64,000 nucleotides of DNA. It comes from Actinomadura alba. Its GTDB lineage: Bacteria > Actinomycetota > Actinomycetes > Streptosporangiales > Streptosporangiaceae. Location of the stretch: positions 19,518 to 83,517 of the forward strand of contig NZ_JABVEC010000031.1 of assembly GCF_014323705.1 (NCBI RefSeq). The letters run 5' to 3'. Below, one piece after another: positions 51,848 to 61,150 of this stretch. Each line of letters begins with the position of its first letter. The stretch's first letter is position 1. The notes beneath the pieces are model-generated. The model had not been told where the DNA came from. It did not search any database and worked only from the letters and a program-made list of their open reading frames with translations. A program made the position numbers and the translations under genes.

Positions 51848-52693
51848 CTATCGCAGCGGGGCGGCCGGGCCGCCCGGCGCCTGGTATCGAGCGTCGACCA
51901 CGGTCTGCGAGAGGCCGCCGGCCTCGTCGTCGGAGAGCCTCCTGAAGCCGTCGGCCGTCACCGACGCGACCATCGGGTAGATCCGGCGGATCATGTCGGG
52001 ACCTCCGGTGGCTGAGTCGTCGTCGGCCGCGTCGTACAGCGCGTGGAGGCACGCGAGCGCCGTGTCCTCTTCGGACAGCTCGGGCCGCCACAGTTTCTTC
52101 AGCGCTCCGCGGGCGAACACCGATCCGGACCCGATCGAGTGGAACTCGCGCTCCTCGTACTTCCCGCCGGCAGCGTCGTAGCTGAAGATCCGGCCCGCGC
52201 CGTGGTCTTCGTCGAAGCCGGCGAACAGCGGCACCACGGCGAGGCCCTGCATGGCCATCCCGAGGTTGCTGCGGATCAGGGTGGCGAGCCTGTTGGCCTT
52301 GCCCTCGAGGGAGAGCATGCGGCCTTCCATCTTCTCGTAGTGCTCCAGCTCGACCTGGAAGAGCCGGACGATCTCCAGCCCGATCCCCGCCGTGCCCGCG
52401 ATGGCGATGCCGGACAGCTCGTCGGCCCGGAAGACCTTCTCGATGTCGCGCTGGGCGATCATGTTGCCCGCCGTCGCCCGCCGGTCGCCCGCGAGGACGA
52501 CACCGCCAGGGAACGTCGCCGCCACGATCGTCGTGCCGTGCGGGATCTCCTCACCCGCCGCGACCGCCGGCGGCGTGCGCCCGCCCGGCAGCAGCTCAGG
52601 GCGGTAGGACCCGAGGAAATCCGTGAAGGACGACGGCCCAGGGCTCGTGAATGCCCCCGGGAGCCGTCCAGCGTGCGAATCGTGAGACGCCAC
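51848..52693 (-). CDS. prcB: 20S proteasome beta subunit
   Basis: This 281-residue precursor has a propeptide (about residues 1-53) that ends in 'EEIPHG'. The mature protein begins at Thr54 of 'TTIVAATFPGGVVLAGDRRA', the catalytic N-terminal nucleophile, with the partner Asp/Lys residues in 'GDRRATAGNM' and 'IEKVFRADE'. The family then continues with 'GSGSVFARGALKKL'. GTG 52693 has AAGGAG five bases upstream. It is transcribed with prcA and separated from pup and dop by an oppositely oriented gene. Confidence 0.97.
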   Translation of the reverse strand: MASHDSHAGRLPGAFTSPGPSSFTDFLGSYRPELLPGGRTPPAVAAGEEIPHGTTIVAATFPGGVVLAGDRRATAGNMIAQRDIEKVFRADELSGIAIAGTAGIGLEIVRLFQVELEHYEKMEGRMLSLEGKANRLATLIRSNLGMAMQGLAVVPLFAGFDEDHGAGRIFSYDAAGGKYEEREFHSIGSGSVFARGALKKLWRPELSEEDTALACLHALYDAADDDSATGGPDMIRRIYPMVASVTADGFRRLSDDEAGGLSQTVVDARYQAPGGPAAPLR

Positions 52694-52898
52694 GCGACTC
52701 CTTCCCTCTTCACCGTGGACCGGGAAGTCCCGGCGCACCATGGAACTGCTTACGACCCTACTGTCCCGGCAACGCGCCGCGCATGCGGCGTGATCCTTCC
52801 CTGAGTCCGCTCACGGCGAACCTGCCCCGCGACCCCTGCCCCGCAACGGCCTTGAGCACTCCCGCCGCACGGGCGCCCGGCACCATTACGATGACCAT

Positions 52899-54461
52899 GT
52901 GGCGTCGGAACCCTCTGGCCTGTCGGGGCCGTCCCCGGACGGCCCGCCGTTGCCCGGCCGGGCGGACCGGCACGGCCTGCCCACCGTGCCGGGCATACCG
53001 ATTCCGCCCGGCGCGTCCTATCGGCCGGTCCAGCCGATGCGGCCGCCGCCGGAGGTCACCGGCGCTCCCCCGCATGACCCGGCGGTCCCCCCGCCCGTCG
53101 GCGAACCCCCCGCCGTGGAGGGCGACCCGTTCACCCTCGCCGAGCACCACACGCGCGCGGCGGTCACCGGGCCGTGGTGGGCCGGTGCCGCACCCGCTCA
53201 CCGCCGGCAGGTGCTCGCCCCCCACCTGCTCATGCTGCCCGACCTCACATGGTGGACGTACGGTGCCTGGGCCCGCTGGTACCGGTGGCACCCCTCGGAC
53301 GGCCGCTGGGTCCCCTGCCCGCCGCCCGGCGCCGCCGCCGCCCGCCGGTCCGCCGTGCCGGTGGGACCCGGCACCATGCCACCACCCGTACCGGCCGAGA
53401 TCCTGCCCGCCGCGCACGATGCCGGCCCGGCTCCCTGGCCGCCCCGGGCCGTCGCGGGACAGGACGTCCCGGACGCGCTGGCCGACCGGCTCCGGCAGGT
53501 CGTCACCCAGGCCGCGCTGACCCCCGCCGCCGACTACCCGCTCGCCTGGAACCACTTCCTGCACGGGACGCCGAGCACCATCGCGGCCACCTGGAGCACC
53601 ATGGTGTGGTGCGCGTCCGTGCCGCTGTTCGACTCCGAAGCGGAGAACGATCTACTCGGCCTCTGGAAGCCCTATCTGGCCCACCCGGTGGGCGGCCCCG
53701 GCCGTCTGCGCTGGCTGATGCCACCGCCGCTGCGGACCATCGCGGGCCTGTACGCCGAACGGCTGCGGGCCGGCCGCCCCGACGCCGCGAGCCAGATCGC
53801 ACGCAACATGCTCATGACCGCGCAGGCGGTGCGCGACGATCAACGTTTCGAGCCCAAGGCCTCCGCGCTGCAGGCGATCCTCGAACCCGTCCTCGAGGGC
53901 CCGGGGATCGACCATCCCGCGATCCCCTACGGCGATCAGGCGATGGAACGGCACTGGAGCATGCGCTGCCCACCGGCCCTCGCCCCGACGCTCTTCGCCG
54001 ACACCGCGCCCGGCCCGGGCTTCCAGCTCGCCCTCTATGACCTGGCGGAGGCGGTACGGCCGCTGTGCGGCGACCCCGAGGACGCGGACTTCGTCGAGCC
54101 CCGGCACGCCGCCGTCGCGCTGCTCGCCGCCGACCTGGAGGGTTACCGCCCCGACCTCGCGACGCCGATCGGCGAGTGGCTCGACCCTGAGACCCGCGGC
54201 ATGCTGGCGGCCGTCCTGCGCGAACCCGGCCATCGGCTACGGGCGCTGTGGCCGTCCCGGGGAAGGCCTCCTGAGCCGTTCCGGCCGGCGGACGCCGAGG
54301 AGGCGGCGGCTGTGCTCGGCGCGGCGGCGGCCGTGGATTTCGCATGGTGCCGCCTCGTGCACGACATCCCCATCCCCGCCGGCGGTTTCGCCGTTCCCGG
54401 CGCCTACGCCGCGACGCTCGGCGAACTCCGCGGAACGAGTGACGGCGTGGAAACACCCTGA
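52899..54461 (+). CDS. unknown actinobacterial protein inside the proteasome locus, on the opposite strand
   Basis: I do not recognise this 520-residue family. Residues 1-75 are Pro/Gly-rich and disordered. The rest is helical with many Trp residues ('LTWWTYGAWARWYRWHPSDG', 'WNHFLHGTPSTIAATWSTMV', 'PPLRTIAGLYAERLRAGRPD') and no membrane segment or signal peptide. GTG 52899 is used; its ribosome site is weak. It is the only plus-strand gene between arc and prcA, splitting pup-dop from prcBA. A role with the proteasome is only a guess from position. Confidence 0.7.
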   Translation: MASEPSGLSGPSPDGPPLPGRADRHGLPTVPGIPIPPGASYRPVQPMRPPPEVTGAPPHDPAVPPPVGEPPAVEGDPFTLAEHHTRAAVTGPWWAGAAPAHRRQVLAPHLLMLPDLTWWTYGAWARWYRWHPSDGRWVPCPPPGAAAARRSAVPVGPGTMPPPVPAEILPAAHDAGPAPWPPRAVAGQDVPDALADRLRQVVTQAALTPAADYPLAWNHFLHGTPSTIAATWSTMVWCASVPLFDSEAENDLLGLWKPYLAHPVGGPGRLRWLMPPPLRTIAGLYAERLRAGRPDAASQIARNMLMTAQAVRDDQRFEPKASALQAILEPVLEGPGIDHPAIPYGDQAMERHWSMRCPPALAPTLFADTAPGPGFQLALYDLAEAVRPLCGDPEDADFVEPRHAAVALLAADLEGYRPDLATPIGEWLDPETRGMLAAVLREPGHRLRALWPSRGRPPEPFRPADAEEAAAVLGAAAAVDFAWCRLVHDIPIPAGGFAVPGAYAATLGELRGTSDGVETP

Positions 54462-54471
54462 GAGCGGGCCG

Positions 54472-54491
54472 CCCCGGTGCGTGCGCCGGGG
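54472..54491. terminator. GC hairpin between convergent genes
   Basis: CCCCGG (54472-54477) and CCGGGG (54486-54491) form a 6-bp stem ten bases after the stop of the unknown gene and upstream of the pup stop on the other strand. The remaining gap to 54638 shows no gene. Confidence 0.4.
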
Positions 54492-54638
54492 GCGTGCCCC
54501 ATCCTGAACGTCTTCGCGCGGTGCCCGCCGCACACCGGGACCGTGCGTCTTCTTCTGCCTAGGACATATCCTGCGGCGCACGCCAACGGCGGTCGCGCCT
54601 TCTCATCCGTCGCGATAAACCAGCTTTACCGCGATTAT

Positions 54639-54848
54639 TCACTGGCCGCCTTTTTGCACGTAGGAACGGACGAATTCCTCGGCGTTCTCTTCGAGCACCT
54701 CGTCGATCTCGTCGAGAATGGCGTCGACGTCGTCGGTGAGCTTGTCCTGCCTGTCCTGGACATCCTCGGTGGTCGAGGCCTGAGCCTCCTCCACCTCCTC
54801 GTCACGCCGGGTGGTCTGCTTCTGGCCACCCGTGTCCTTCGTCGCCAT
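54639..54848 (-). CDS. pup: prokaryotic ubiquitin-like protein Pup
   Basis: This 69-residue, mostly acidic, intrinsically disordered protein becomes linked to lysines of target proteins to mark them for the proteasome. The C-terminus, ...S-Y-V-Q-K-G-G-Q, carries the conserved G-G-Q, so its last Gln must be deamidated to Glu by Dop before PafA can use it. The central 'LTDDVDAILDEIDEVLEENA' is the helix that binds the ARC coiled coil. ATG 54848 has GGAGG seven bases upstream. It lies 192 nt downstream of dop. Confidence 0.97.
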   Translation of the reverse strand: MATKDTGGQKQTTRRDEEVEEAQASTTEDVQDRQDKLTDDVDAILDEIDEVLEENAEEFVRSYVQKGGQ

Positions 54849-55040
54849 GCTCAGCCTCCGTAAATGCCGGGAGTCCGACTCTACCCTCGACCACCCGCAA
54901 CGAGCGAAGATCACAGCCCGTTCCGCCCGTCGCCGTCGATCGAGGGCCCTGCCGGGGTTATCGCCCGTATCCGGACCACTGAAACGGGCAAACCGGTCAC
55001 GACCCTGCGACAGCCGCAACCGGGTCGTGTGACCGGAGTG

Positions 55041-56558
55041 TCAGTTGTGACCGGTGAGCGCGGCGACGAGGTCGGAAGCGGTCCGGCATCGGTCGAGGAG
55101 CCCGCCCACATGCTGCTTGGTGCCCCGCAGCGGCTCCAGCGTCGGCACCCGCTGCAGAGACTCCCGGCCGGGCACATCGAAGATCACTGAGTCCCACGAC
55201 GCCGCGGCGACGGCGTCCGCGTACTGCCGCAGGCAACGGCCGCGGAAGTAGGCCCGGGTGTCCTCGGGCGGGTCCTCAACGGCCGCCGTCACCTCGGCCT
55301 CGGTGACGATCCGCTCCATGCGGTCGCGCGCCACGAGCCGGTTGTAGAGGCCCCGGTCGGGCCGGATGTCGGAGTACTGCAGGTCGACGAGCTGCAGCCG
55401 GGGGTGCGACCAGTCGAGCCCGTCACGGCTGCGGTAGCCGTTCAGGAGTTCGAGCTTGGCCACCCAGTCGAGCTCCCTCGACAGCTGCGAGGGGTTCTCG
55501 CCGAGCCGGTGCAGCACGGACTCCCAGCGATTCAGCACATCCGCGGTGCTCTCGTCGACGTCGGCGCCGAAGCGGTCCTCGACGTACTTGCGGCTCTGCT
55601 CGAGGTACTCCATCTGGAGCTGCACGGCGGTCATCTTGCGGCCGTCCCTGAGCGTCAGGAGGTGTTTCAGGCTCGGGTCGTGCGACACCGCCCGCAGCGC
55701 CGCCACCGGCATGTCGACGGACAGGTCGACGGTGAGGAAGGAGTCCTCGATCATGGCCAGCACCAGCGCGGTCGTGCCCACCTTGAGGTAGGTCGACACC
55801 TCGCTCATGTTGGCGTCACCGATGATCACGTGCAGGCGCCGGTACTTCTCCGGGTCCGCGTGCGGTTCGTCGCGAGTGTTGATGATGGGCCGCTTCAGCG
55901 TGGTCTCGAGGCCGACCTCGACCTCGAAGAAGTCGGCCCGCTGGCTGATCTGGAAGCCCTCGCCGCGCCCGTCGACGCCGATGCCCACCCGCCCGGCCCC
56001 GCACACCACCTGGCGCGAGACGAAGAACGGCGTGAGATGCCGGACGATCTCGGAGAACGGCGTCTCACGCTTCATCAGATAGTTCTCGTGGCAACCGTAG
56101 GAGGCGCCCTTGTTGTCGGTGTTGTTCTTGTAAAGCTGGATCGGCTGGGTGCCGGGCACCATCGCCGCGCGCCGGGCGGCGTCGGCCATCACCCGCTCCC
56201 CCGCCTTGTCCCAGATCACGGTGTCGCGCGGGTTGGTGCACTCGGGGGTGGAGTACTCGGGATGTGCGTGGTCGACGTACAGCCGGGCGCCGTTCGTGAG
56301 GATCACATTGGCCAGTCCGAGATCCTCGTCGGTGAGCTGGCTCGGGTCGGCGACCTCACGGGCGAGGTCGAAACCCCGCGCGTCCCGCAGCGGGTTCTCC
56401 TCCTCGAAGTCCCACCGGGCCCGCCGGGCCCTCGCCGCCGAGGCGGCGAGATAGGCGTTGACGACCTGTGAGGAGGTCACCATCGCGTTCGCACCTGGCT
56501 GACCGGGTACGGAAATGCCGTACTCGGTCTCGGTCCCCATCACCCGCCGAACACTCAT
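55041..56558 (-). CDS. dop: deamidase of Pup (Dop), also depupylase
   Basis: This 505-residue protein of the glutamine-synthetase-like carboxylate-amine ligase fold has 'MGTETEYGISVPGQPGANAM' at the N-terminus with the ATP/Mg-binding E-T-E-Y, then 'YVDHAHPEYSTPEC', 'LYKNNTDNKGASYGCHENYL' and 'LHVIIGDANMSEVSTYLKVG'. Dop converts the C-terminal Gln of Pup to Glu and removes Pup from targets. ATG 56558 is used; a -10-like TATGAT sits at 56665-56660. The order arc, dop, pup is the usual one. Confidence 0.96.
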   Translation of the reverse strand: MSVRRVMGTETEYGISVPGQPGANAMVTSSQVVNAYLAASAARARRARWDFEEENPLRDARGFDLAREVADPSQLTDEDLGLANVILTNGARLYVDHAHPEYSTPECTNPRDTVIWDKAGERVMADAARRAAMVPGTQPIQLYKNNTDNKGASYGCHENYLMKRETPFSEIVRHLTPFFVSRQVVCGAGRVGIGVDGRGEGFQISQRADFFEVEVGLETTLKRPIINTRDEPHADPEKYRRLHVIIGDANMSEVSTYLKVGTTALVLAMIEDSFLTVDLSVDMPVAALRAVSHDPSLKHLLTLRDGRKMTAVQLQMEYLEQSRKYVEDRFGADVDESTADVLNRWESVLHRLGENPSQLSRELDWVAKLELLNGYRSRDGLDWSHPRLQLVDLQYSDIRPDRGLYNRLVARDRMERIVTEAEVTAAVEDPPEDTRAYFRGRCLRQYADAVAAASWDSVIFDVPGRESLQRVPTLEPLRGTKQHVGGLLDRCRTASDLVAALTGHN

Positions 56559-56876
56559 ATGGACGAGCCTAGTGTGCTTTGGGCCATGGCCCGAGAGGCA
56601 CCACGGGATCGTGACCCGAATGGGCGCTCGCACAACACTGTCATCAGCCCCCCGAATAGATCATATTTTTGCAGGTGATGACGGCATTACGGGAAAGCCG
56701 CCATCTCGACCCGCCGGGAGCCGCGCATGACACCGGATGCGACTTTCCAGGTACGGATCGCGTCGGGCGCCACGGTCGGCGGCCGTCCCTCCCCACCGCG
56801 AGGGGCCGCGGGACCACTTCGCGCCGGTGTGTCGTCACCCGGCGGCACGTGGCCCCGCAAGCCCCGCGCTATGACC
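56559..56876. other. 318-nt gap between arc and dop with a possible dop promoter
   Basis: The only signal I see is an AT-rich patch near 56655-56672. On the minus strand it contains TATGAT (56665-56660), a good -10 hexamer about 100 nt upstream of the dop start; no convincing -35 is found. The remaining sequence has no supported gene. Confidence 0.35.
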
Positions 56877-58640
56877 TCATAGGTACTGACCGGTGTTCGC
56901 CACCGTGTCGATCGACCGTCCCGCCTCGGTGCCCTGCTTTCCGGACACCAGGGTGCGGATGTAGACGATCCGCTCGCCCTTCTTACCGGAGATCCGCGCC
57001 CAGTCGTCCGGGTTGGTGGTGTTGGGCAGGTCCTCGTTCTCACTGAACTCGTCAACGCATGCCGCGAGCAGGTGGTTGACGCGCAATCCCTTCTGACCGG
57101 TGTCGAGGAACTGCTTGATCGCCATCTTCTTGGCCCGGTCGACGATGTTCTGGATCATCGCTCCGGAGTTGAAGTCCTTGAAGTAGAGCACTTCCTTGTC
57201 ACCGTTGGCGTAGGTGACCTCGAGGAAGCGGTTCTCCTCGGTCTCGCTGTACATCCGCTCGACGACCCGCTGGATCATCGCCTCGACCGTCGCCTCGTGC
57301 GAACTGCCGTGCTCCTTCACGTCGTCCGGGTGCAGCGGCAGGCCGGTGAGGATGTACTTCGAGAAGATGTCCCGGGCCGCCTCGGCGTCCGGACGCTCGA
57401 TCTTGATCTTGACGTCCAGCCGGCCGGGCCGCAGGATCGCCGGGTCGATCATGTCCTCGCGGTTCGAGGCGCCGATGACGATGACGTTCTCGAGACCTTC
57501 GACGCCGTCGATCTCCGACAGCAGCTGAGGGACGATCGTGTTCTCGACGTCCGAGGACACCCCGGACCCGCGGGTCCGGAAGATGGAGTCCATCTCGTCG
57601 AAGAACACGATCACCGGAGTTCCGGCGGAGGCCTTCTCGCGAGCCCGCTGGAAGACCAGGCGGATGTGCCGCTCGGTCTCGCCGACGTACTTGTTGAGCA
57701 GCTCGGGGCCCTTGATGTTGAGGAAGAAGCTCTTGCCCTCCTGCCCGGTCTTCTCCGCCACCTGCTTGGCCAGCGAGTTGGCGACGGCCTTGGCGATGAG
57801 GGTCTTGCCACAGCCCGGCGGGCCGTACAGCAGGACGCCCTTCGGAGGACGGAGTTGGTGTTCGCGGAACAGATCGGCGTGCAGGTACGGCAGCTCCACC
57901 GCGTCGCGGATCTGCTCGATCTGCGGGCCGAGCCCGCCGATCTCCGAGTAGGAGATGTCAGGGACCTCTTCGAGGACGAGCTCTTCGACCTCGGCCTTGT
58001 GGATCTTCTCGTAGGCGTATCCGGATCGGGTCTCGAGCATCAGCGAGTCGCCCGCTCTCAGCGGGACGCCGCGCAGCGGCTCGGCAAGCTTGATCACACG
58101 CTCCTCGTCGGCGTGCGCGATCACAAGGGCGCGCTCGCCGTCGGCGAAGACCTCTTTGAGCATGACGACCTCGCCCTGCTCTTCGAAGTGCAGCGCCTCG
58201 ACGACGTTGAGCGCCTCGTTGAGCATGACCTCCTGGCCACGCTTGAGCTCCTCGACCTCGACACCCGGGCTGACGTTCACCCGCAGCTTGCGCCCGCCGG
58301 TGAAGATGTCGACCGTTCCATCGTCTCGGGCCTCCAGGAAGACGCCGTAACCGGACGGCGGTTGCGCCAGCCGGTCGACCTCCTCCTTGAGGGCGATGAT
58401 CTGCTCCCGTGCCTCCTTGAGTGTCGACACGAGACGCTCGTTCTGACCGGTTACGGCGGCCAGGTTGGCTTGCGCCTCATGGAGGCGTTCTTCGAGCACA
58501 CGTACTTGGCGGGGGGATTCCGCGAGCTTGCGGCGCAGCACCGAGATCTCCTCCTCGAGGAAGGAAACCTGAGTTTGGAAGTCACGAACCTCCTTGTCGT
58601 GCTGCGCCCTGCGCGCCCCAGCATCGTCACGAGCGGCCAC
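56877..58640 (-). CDS. arc: proteasome-associated AAA ATPase ARC (Mpa)
   Basis: The 587-residue ATPase unfolds pupylated proteins and feeds them into the 20S core. An N-terminal coiled coil (about 15-92) binds Pup and two OB domains follow (about 95-230). The AAA domain has Walker A 'GPPGCGKT', Walker B 'VIVFFDEMD' and the arginine finger region 'DPAILRPGRLD'. The C-terminus ends in Gln-Tyr-Leu, the tail that docks into the alpha ring. GTG 58640 has AGGAGG about ten bases upstream. A likely promoter lies at 58682-58709. Confidence 0.97.
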   Translation of the reverse strand: MAARDDAGARRAQHDKEVRDFQTQVSFLEEEISVLRRKLAESPRQVRVLEERLHEAQANLAAVTGQNERLVSTLKEAREQIIALKEEVDRLAQPPSGYGVFLEARDDGTVDIFTGGRKLRVNVSPGVEVEELKRGQEVMLNEALNVVEALHFEEQGEVVMLKEVFADGERALVIAHADEERVIKLAEPLRGVPLRAGDSLMLETRSGYAYEKIHKAEVEELVLEEVPDISYSEIGGLGPQIEQIRDAVELPYLHADLFREHQLRPPKGVLLYGPPGCGKTLIAKAVANSLAKQVAEKTGQEGKSFFLNIKGPELLNKYVGETERHIRLVFQRAREKASAGTPVIVFFDEMDSIFRTRGSGVSSDVENTIVPQLLSEIDGVEGLENVIVIGASNREDMIDPAILRPGRLDVKIKIERPDAEAARDIFSKYILTGLPLHPDDVKEHGSSHEATVEAMIQRVVERMYSETEENRFLEVTYANGDKEVLYFKDFNSGAMIQNIVDRAKKMAIKQFLDTGQKGLRVNHLLAACVDEFSENEDLPNTTNPDDWARISGKKGERIVYIRTLVSGKQGTEAGRSIDTVANTGQYL

Positions 58641-58681
58641 GCCCCGTCACCTCCTCACGAAGAGCCGACGACCTACTCAGA

Positions 58682-58709
58682 ACCCTACCTATCTGGAGCG
58701 GTTCCGTAA
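58682..58709 (-). promoter_or_regulatory. possible promoter of arc
   Basis: On the minus strand TTACGG (58709-58704) and TAGGGT (58687-58682) are 16 nt apart, a modest match to housekeeping -35/-10 boxes 40-70 nt upstream of the arc start codon. Confidence 0.35.
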
Positions 58710-58845
58710 CCTGCCCAATAGGTGGCCGTGTCGTGCCGAACCGATCACCCTGCGTAAGGGCGGGTGACTGTGGGGAAGGCAAAGGCCCTTCCGAGGGCAC
58801 GGTAGCCACCGAAACCATCACAGACGAGCATGAAAGCCGCAAACT

Positions 58846-59829
58846 TCACGCACCCGAGGATTCGGAGCCGCCCGCCGCGGGCGGCAACCGGCTCTGTGTG
58901 AATTCGACGTTAATCCCGTCGCCACTCGTGGTGTCCGGGCGCTCCTCGTCGGCGCCGCCATAGGCGCCCTTCGCCGGCCGGCGGCGGCGGCGAGGCGGCA
59001 CGACCCCGTCGGCCAGCCGCCGGGCGGTGACGAGGAAGCCGGTGTGCCCGACCATCCGGTGATCGGGCCGTACGGCGAGCCCCTCGACATGCCAGGAGCG
59101 CAGCATGGTCTCGAAGGCGTACGGCTCGGCGAACGAGCCCTGCTCGCGGAGCGCCTCGACCACCCGGGACATCTGCGTGGTCGTGGCGACGTACGCGCAC
59201 ACCATCCCGCCCGGGATCAGCGCCTTGGCGGCGGAGTCGAGGCACTCCCACGGGGCCAGCATGTCGAGCACGACCCGGTCGACATCGGTCTCGTCGATGG
59301 CGTCCTGCACCGAGCCGACGGTGAGCCGCCACGACGGGTGCGGACCGCCGAAGAACCGCTCCACGTTCGACCGCGCCACCTCGGCGAAGTCCGGACGGCG
59401 CTCGTAGGAGGAGACGAGTCCGCGTTCGCCCACCGCGCGCAGCAGCCAGCAGCTGAGGGCGCCGGAGCCGGCCCCCGCCTCGACCACCCGGGCGCCGGGG
59501 AAGACGTCGGCCATGGTCACGATCTGTGCCGCGTCCTTCGGGTACACCACGGCGGCGCCGCGCGGCATCCGTACGGCGTAGTCGGCGAGCAGCGGCCGGA
59601 AGGCCAGGTACTCGGTGCCGCCGGTGGAGCGCAGCACAATGCCCTCGGGACGGCCGATGATCTCGTCGTGCGGCACCGAGCCCTTGTGCGAGTGGAACAG
59701 CTTTCCCGGCTGGAGCGTGATGGTGTTGATCCGCCCCTTGGGGTCGGTGAGCTGAACCTGGTCGCCGGCGCGGAAGGAACCGTGCGGGATACGGCCGGTG
59801 GAGTCGCTGATCGAAGTCGGTTCGCTCAT
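58846..59829 (-). CDS. trmI: tRNA (adenine-58-N1)-methyltransferase TrmI
   Basis: This 327-residue protein has an N-terminal beta domain ('FRAGDQVQLTDPKGR', 'FHSHKGSVPHDEIIGRPEGI'), a Rossmann methyltransferase core with SAM loop 'VVEAGAGSGALSCWLL' and 'DRVVLDMLAPWECLDSA' (motif IV), and the conserved 'WHVEGLAVRPDHRMVGHTGF' near the end. It methylates A58 of the tRNA T-loop; the mycobacterial enzyme is Rv2118c. The C-terminal 50 residues are basic, then acidic and variable. It precedes arc on the same strand, as in other actinobacteria. Confidence 0.95.
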   Translation of the reverse strand: MSEPTSISDSTGRIPHGSFRAGDQVQLTDPKGRINTITLQPGKLFHSHKGSVPHDEIIGRPEGIVLRSTGGTEYLAFRPLLADYAVRMPRGAAVVYPKDAAQIVTMADVFPGARVVEAGAGSGALSCWLLRAVGERGLVSSYERRPDFAEVARSNVERFFGGPHPSWRLTVGSVQDAIDETDVDRVVLDMLAPWECLDSAAKALIPGGMVCAYVATTTQMSRVVEALREQGSFAEPYAFETMLRSWHVEGLAVRPDHRMVGHTGFLVTARRLADGVVPPRRRRRPAKGAYGGADEERPDTTSGDGINVEFTQSRLPPAAGGSESSGA

Positions 59830-59861
59830 GATGGGTCAAGGCTATCGGGACCCGGCGGGGC

Positions 59862-61028
59862 TCAGACGCCGGCGAACGCCTGATCGATATCGCTGACGGC
59901 GAGCACGCCGTAGACGCCGCCCGTCGGCTCGACGAGCAGGTACTCCGACGCCGGAGCCCTGCGGATGGCGACGACGAGATCCTCACCGGACAGGTCGGCG
60001 GAGAGCTCGAGACCGGGCTCGAGACCCCGGGACAGGTCACCGACCTCTATCCAGGGCCGCCGGTTCTGCGGGGTGGCGAGCACCGCCTTCTCGCTGACCA
60101 GGCCGGTGGGCCGTCCGTCGTGGTCGACGATCACGATCGCGCCGGACCCCTCCTCGTGCGCCCTCCGTACCGCCTCGGCGAGCGGGACCCCCGCGGTGAC
60201 CAGGGTGGCCCGGCGCGCCAGCCGGCGGGCCTGCAGCAGCGGGATCCGGTCGCGCAGGCGTTCGGTGCGGATCGCCTGGGTGGCGCCGACCCAGATGAAC
60301 GAGGCGATGAGGGCCGACCAGATGAGCGACACCCAGCCGAAGCCGAGATCGTCGGCGCGGTAGGTCGCGGCGAGGGCTCCGCCCATGAGCACCAGGACGG
60401 CGACCGCCCGGCCGACCCATCCGGCCACGATGGTGCCCATCCTGGGCTGTCCGGTGAGCTTCCAGATGGCGGCCCGGATCATCCGGCCGCCGTCCAGTGG
60501 GAGGCCCGGCAGCAGGTTGAACACGGCGACCACGAGGTTGGCGAGCGTGACCGCCTCGATCAGCAGGGTGGCCACCGGCGGCAGGGTGACGAACAGGGTG
60601 GTGAGCAGCCCTGCGGCGCCCAGCAGCAGCGACAGCAGCGGCCCCGCGAAGGCGATCAGGAACTCGCGGCCGGGCGTGCGCGGCTCTCGCTCGATCTCGG
60701 ACACCCCGCCGAGGATGTGCAGGGTGATCGCCCGTACCGGCAGCCCGAACAGCCGCGCCACGACCGAATGACTGAGCTCGTGGACGAACACCGACGCGTA
60801 CAGCAGCACGGCGTAGGTGAACGCGACGAGATAGCTCACGGGCCGGTCGACCACCTGCGACGCGGGCGCCTCGAAGATCCAGGTGATCACGACGGCCACG
60901 ATGAACCAGGTGGGCGAGACGTACACCGGGATGCCGAACAGGCGTCCCATGAGCAGTCCCGGCCGCCGGCTCGCACGCTCGTCGTCGGGCCCGGATTTCC
61001 CCCCGGATTCGGGAGTTCTGTCTGCCAC
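59862..61028 (-). CDS. site-2 protease family intramembrane metalloprotease with CBS domains
   Basis: This 388-residue membrane protein has the zinc motif H-E-L-S-H in 'YASVFVHELSHSVVARLFGL' and the second ligand motif in 'NLLPGLPLDGGRMIRAAIWK' (L-D-G). About five to six transmembrane helices precede a C-terminal CBS pair (about 265-385, 'IVIVDHDGRPTGLVSEKAVL'). Rip-type proteases cut membrane anchors, such as anti-sigma factors; CBS domains may gate the activity by nucleotide binding. GTG 61028 is used because it leaves a normal cytoplasmic N-terminus; ATG 60950 is an alternative. It is 32 nt upstream of trmI, in the same unit. Confidence 0.9.
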   Translation of the reverse strand: MADRTPESGGKSGPDDERASRRPGLLMGRLFGIPVYVSPTWFIVAVVITWIFEAPASQVVDRPVSYLVAFTYAVLLYASVFVHELSHSVVARLFGLPVRAITLHILGGVSEIEREPRTPGREFLIAFAGPLLSLLLGAAGLLTTLFVTLPPVATLLIEAVTLANLVVAVFNLLPGLPLDGGRMIRAAIWKLTGQPRMGTIVAGWVGRAVAVLVLMGGALAATYRADDLGFGWVSLIWSALIASFIWVGATQAIRTERLRDRIPLLQARRLARRATLVTAGVPLAEAVRRAHEEGSGAIVIVDHDGRPTGLVSEKAVLATPQNRRPWIEVGDLSRGLEPGLELSADLSGEDLVVAIRRAPASEYLLVEPTGGVYGVLAVSDIDQAFAGV

Positions 61029-61150
61029 GATGTCGATGCTATGCCCTCGGACGCCGTGGCCCGGGCGGATGTGCTGATCATGACCGGCGGGTACGCGCAC
61101 GACGGCGGGGTGCGGGAATTCGTCGCACCCGTCCCCTACGCTTTCGGCTC

